Source: Clostridiales bacterium UBA7001 (lineage in GTDB: Bacteria; Bacillota; Clostridia; TANB77; CAG-508). From it: a stretch of 15,295 nucleotides of DNA. The stretch is taken from positions 1 to 15,295 of the forward strand of contig DJXP01000027.1 in NCBI GenBank assembly GCA_002449785.1. Direction: 5' to 3'. The position numbers and the translations under genes were made by a program. How positions within the stretch are numbered: the stretch's first letter is position 1; every line of letters begins with the position of its first letter. Of the stretch, positions 14,079-15,295 are shown one piece after another. A model generated the notes under the pieces. The model searched no databases. It was not told the DNA's origin and saw only the letters and a list, made by a program, of their open reading frames with translations.

Positions 14079-14156
14079 ATATTACCTCCATATTAAAGTT
14101 TTAATTATATTATTAGTAATATGTATTTTTTTATACATTTTACTTATCTTGTATAT

Positions 14157-14185
14157 TTGACTTCACATAAAACAAGTGTTAAACT
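14157..14185 (+). promoter_or_regulatory. Promoter of the RNase Z-like hydrolase gene
   Basis: TTGACT (14157-14162), a 17-base spacer and TAAACT (14180-14185) fit a vegetative promoter. A competing TATAAT at 14191-14196 has only a poor -35. Confidence 0.55.
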
Positions 14186-14200
14186 GTATATATAATTTTA

Positions 14201-14215
14201 TAAGACTGTGTCTTA
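14201..14215 (+). promoter_or_regulatory. Inverted repeat downstream of the promoter, possible operator
   Basis: TAAGAC and GTCTTA flank TGT (14201-14215) just after the predicted transcription start. The site could bind a dimeric repressor or form a small 5' hairpin; it is too short to be certain. Confidence 0.35.
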
Positions 14216-14243
14216 ATTATAACTATTTTAAAGGAGAAATAAT

Positions 14244-15017
14244 ATGATTATTACATTTTTTGGTTCTTGTTCAAGAGAATATTTAAATAGAGCTCCTGTA
14301 TCTTTTTTTGTTGAAGATGGAGACTCTAATTTACTAATTGATTGTGGTTCTGGATTTATTTCTGGAATGAAAAAAGCAAATAAAAGTGCTAGTGATATAA
14401 ATAATGTTTTATTAACGCATGTTCATGGGGACCATATATCTAGCATAGCATATTTTATCTGGTATAGAAATTTTGATAAAAAAAGTTCTGATAAGCCTTT
14501 AATGCCACTACATGTTTATGGCCAAAAAGATACTATTGAGCTTACTAAATTTAATGTATCTCATATGTATCCTAACAAAAACCACTTAGAAAATGTTATT
14601 TTTCATGAAATTGCACCAGATTCTAAATTTGAATGTGGAGATTTAAAAGTAACAGCAATAAAAGCAGTTCATTCAGTTCCATGTGTTGGATGCACTATTG
14701 AATCTAATGGAAAAAAACTAGTTTATACTTCAGACACTATTCCAACAGATGAAATATTACCATATTCACAAAGTCCAGATTTATTAATTCATGAGGGAAT
14801 GCTACTTACTGAAAAAGAAGATTTTGCAAAAAAAGTAACTCATTCAACTGGGAAATGGGCTGGTGAAGTTGCCAAAAAAGTAAATGCAAAAGCATTAGCA
14901 ATGGTCCATATTGAACCAGGAATTTTTGGAAGAGAAAACGAGCTTGTAGAAGAAGCTAGAAAAGAATATTCTGGCTTTATAACTATACCTGTTGAAGGAA
15001 CAATATTTAATATTTAA
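14244..15017 (+). CDS. RNase Z-like metallo-beta-lactamase-fold hydrolase
   Basis: A 257-residue soluble hydrolase. Motifs: LLIDCGSG near 31, THVHGDHISS at 58-67 (H59, H61, D63, H64), AVHSVPCVG with H143, YTSDT with D164, HSTGKWAGEVA with H200, and MVHIEPG with H222, a complete set of two-metal ligands in the order of the RNase Z/ElaC and arylsulfatase-like branch. The exosite arm used by true RNase Z to hold tRNA is not evident, so tRNA 3' processing is possible but not shown; a phosphodiesterase or sulfatase-like role is also possible. AAGGAG lies 7 bases before the ATG. It is a single-gene unit with its own promoter and a terminator. Confidence 0.88.
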   Translation: MIITFFGSCSREYLNRAPVSFFVEDGDSNLLIDCGSGFISGMKKANKSASDINNVLLTHVHGDHISSIAYFIWYRNFDKKSSDKPLMPLHVYGQKDTIELTKFNVSHMYPNKNHLENVIFHEIAPDSKFECGDLKVTAIKAVHSVPCVGCTIESNGKKLVYTSDTIPTDEILPYSQSPDLLIHEGMLLTEKEDFAKKVTHSTGKWAGEVAKKVNAKALAMVHIEPGIFGRENELVEEARKEYSGFITIPVEGTIFNI

Positions 15018-15045
15018 TTTTATATTTATTTAAATCATAACAAAA

Positions 15046-15082
15046 GTCCTTAAGCTACATATTATGCTTAAGGACATTTTTT
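15046..15082. terminator. Bidirectional terminator
   Basis: GTCCTTAAGC (15046-15055) pairs perfectly with GCTTAAGGAC (15066-15075) around a 10-base loop. On the plus strand it is followed by ATTTTTTAT and on the minus strand by TTTTG, so it can end both convergent genes. Confidence 0.88.
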
Positions 15083-15098
15083 ATAGTTATTATAATTT

Positions 15099-15295
15099 TT
15101 ATTTATTATATTCTGCTTTTACATCATCCCAAAGAACCGGATTATAAACACTACCCACAAACCAAACTTCTCCAGTTTCTTTATCTCTAATTACAAATAA
15201 AAATGGTTTATCAATATTTACATTAATTACCTCATTTTCAGCCATCATTGCTTTTGACTCTAGCATAAATGTTGTAACTGCAGCTGCTCTAATTC
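15099..15295 (-). CDS. Serpin, C-terminal fragment cut by the window edge
   Basis: The last 64 residues of a serine protease inhibitor; the rest lies beyond the window. IRAAAVTTFMLES matches the alanine-rich hinge of the reactive-centre loop, and NIDKPFLFVIRDKETGEVWF followed by VGSVYNP matches the conserved serpin strand 5B and distal end. Aligned by the hinge, the P1 residue would be near the Lys in ESKAMMAEN, but the loop seems a few residues longer than in alpha-1-antitrypsin, so P1 is uncertain. Serpins trap proteases by loop cleavage and insertion; bacterial ones, found in several gut species, are usually secreted or surface-bound. Whether this one has a signal peptide cannot be seen. 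Confidence 0.9.
   Translation of the reverse strand, partial: IRAAAVTTFMLESKAMMAENEVINVNIDKPFLFVIRDKETGEVWFVGSVYNPVLWDDVKAEYNK

Noticed and set aside
1..15295. CRISPR array, tRNA or rRNA genes
   Set aside because: No regularly spaced direct repeats and no cloverleaf or rRNA-like segments were seen on either strand.

Overview
The window comes from a very AT-rich, low-GC Gram-positive bacterium. Strong AGGAGG-type ribosome binding sites, TTGACA/TATAAT promoters with 17-base spacers, T-tailed hairpin terminators, a DUF4364-type gene, the rplM-rpsI pair and a serpin together suggest an (uncultured, possibly gut-associated) clostridium. The taxonomic placement is an inference. Gene content gives no sign of plasmid or phage origin: there is no integrase, transposase or replication gene.

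Positions 1-1710 are housekeeping: a DUF4364 winged-helix regulator, then the ribosomal protein operon rplM-rpsI with its own promoter, a leader hairpin and a strong terminator. Positions 1711-2024 hold no gene except the terminator of the next unit. At 2025-2447 lies a compact, much more GC-rich single-gene unit on the minus strand. It has its own consensus promoter, its own terminator and imperfect inverted flanking repeats, so it looks foreign.

Positions 2477-8802 are the most unusual part: a six-gene, closely packed minus-strand operon transcribed from a good promoter at 8774-8802. In transcription order it encodes a membrane-anchored metallo-beta-lactamase-fold hydrolase; a papain/transglutaminase-like Cys-His-Asp protein whose reading frame begins at a non-standard ATA/ATT codon; a fusion of a histidine-phosphatase-like domain (second active-site His replaced by Gln) with a NadM-like NMN adenylyltransferase domain; a small unknown protein; a DHH/DHHA2 phosphoesterase resembling family II pyrophosphatase; and a protein whose first part has an ADP-ribosyltransferase-like pattern. 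The combination hints at nucleotide, NAD or pyrophosphate chemistry, but no function is proven.

Divergently at 8898-12210 is a plus-strand unit: a HExxH metallopeptidase split into two overlapping frames, probably by one extra A in a run of four, followed by a GH30 glycosidase without signal peptide. A 57-base near-perfect REP-like palindrome lies between this unit and the convergent cysE. The rest (12275-15295) holds cysE, a small membrane protein, a four-helix-bundle-like protein, an RNase Z-like hydrolase, and the C-terminal end of a serpin cut by the window edge.
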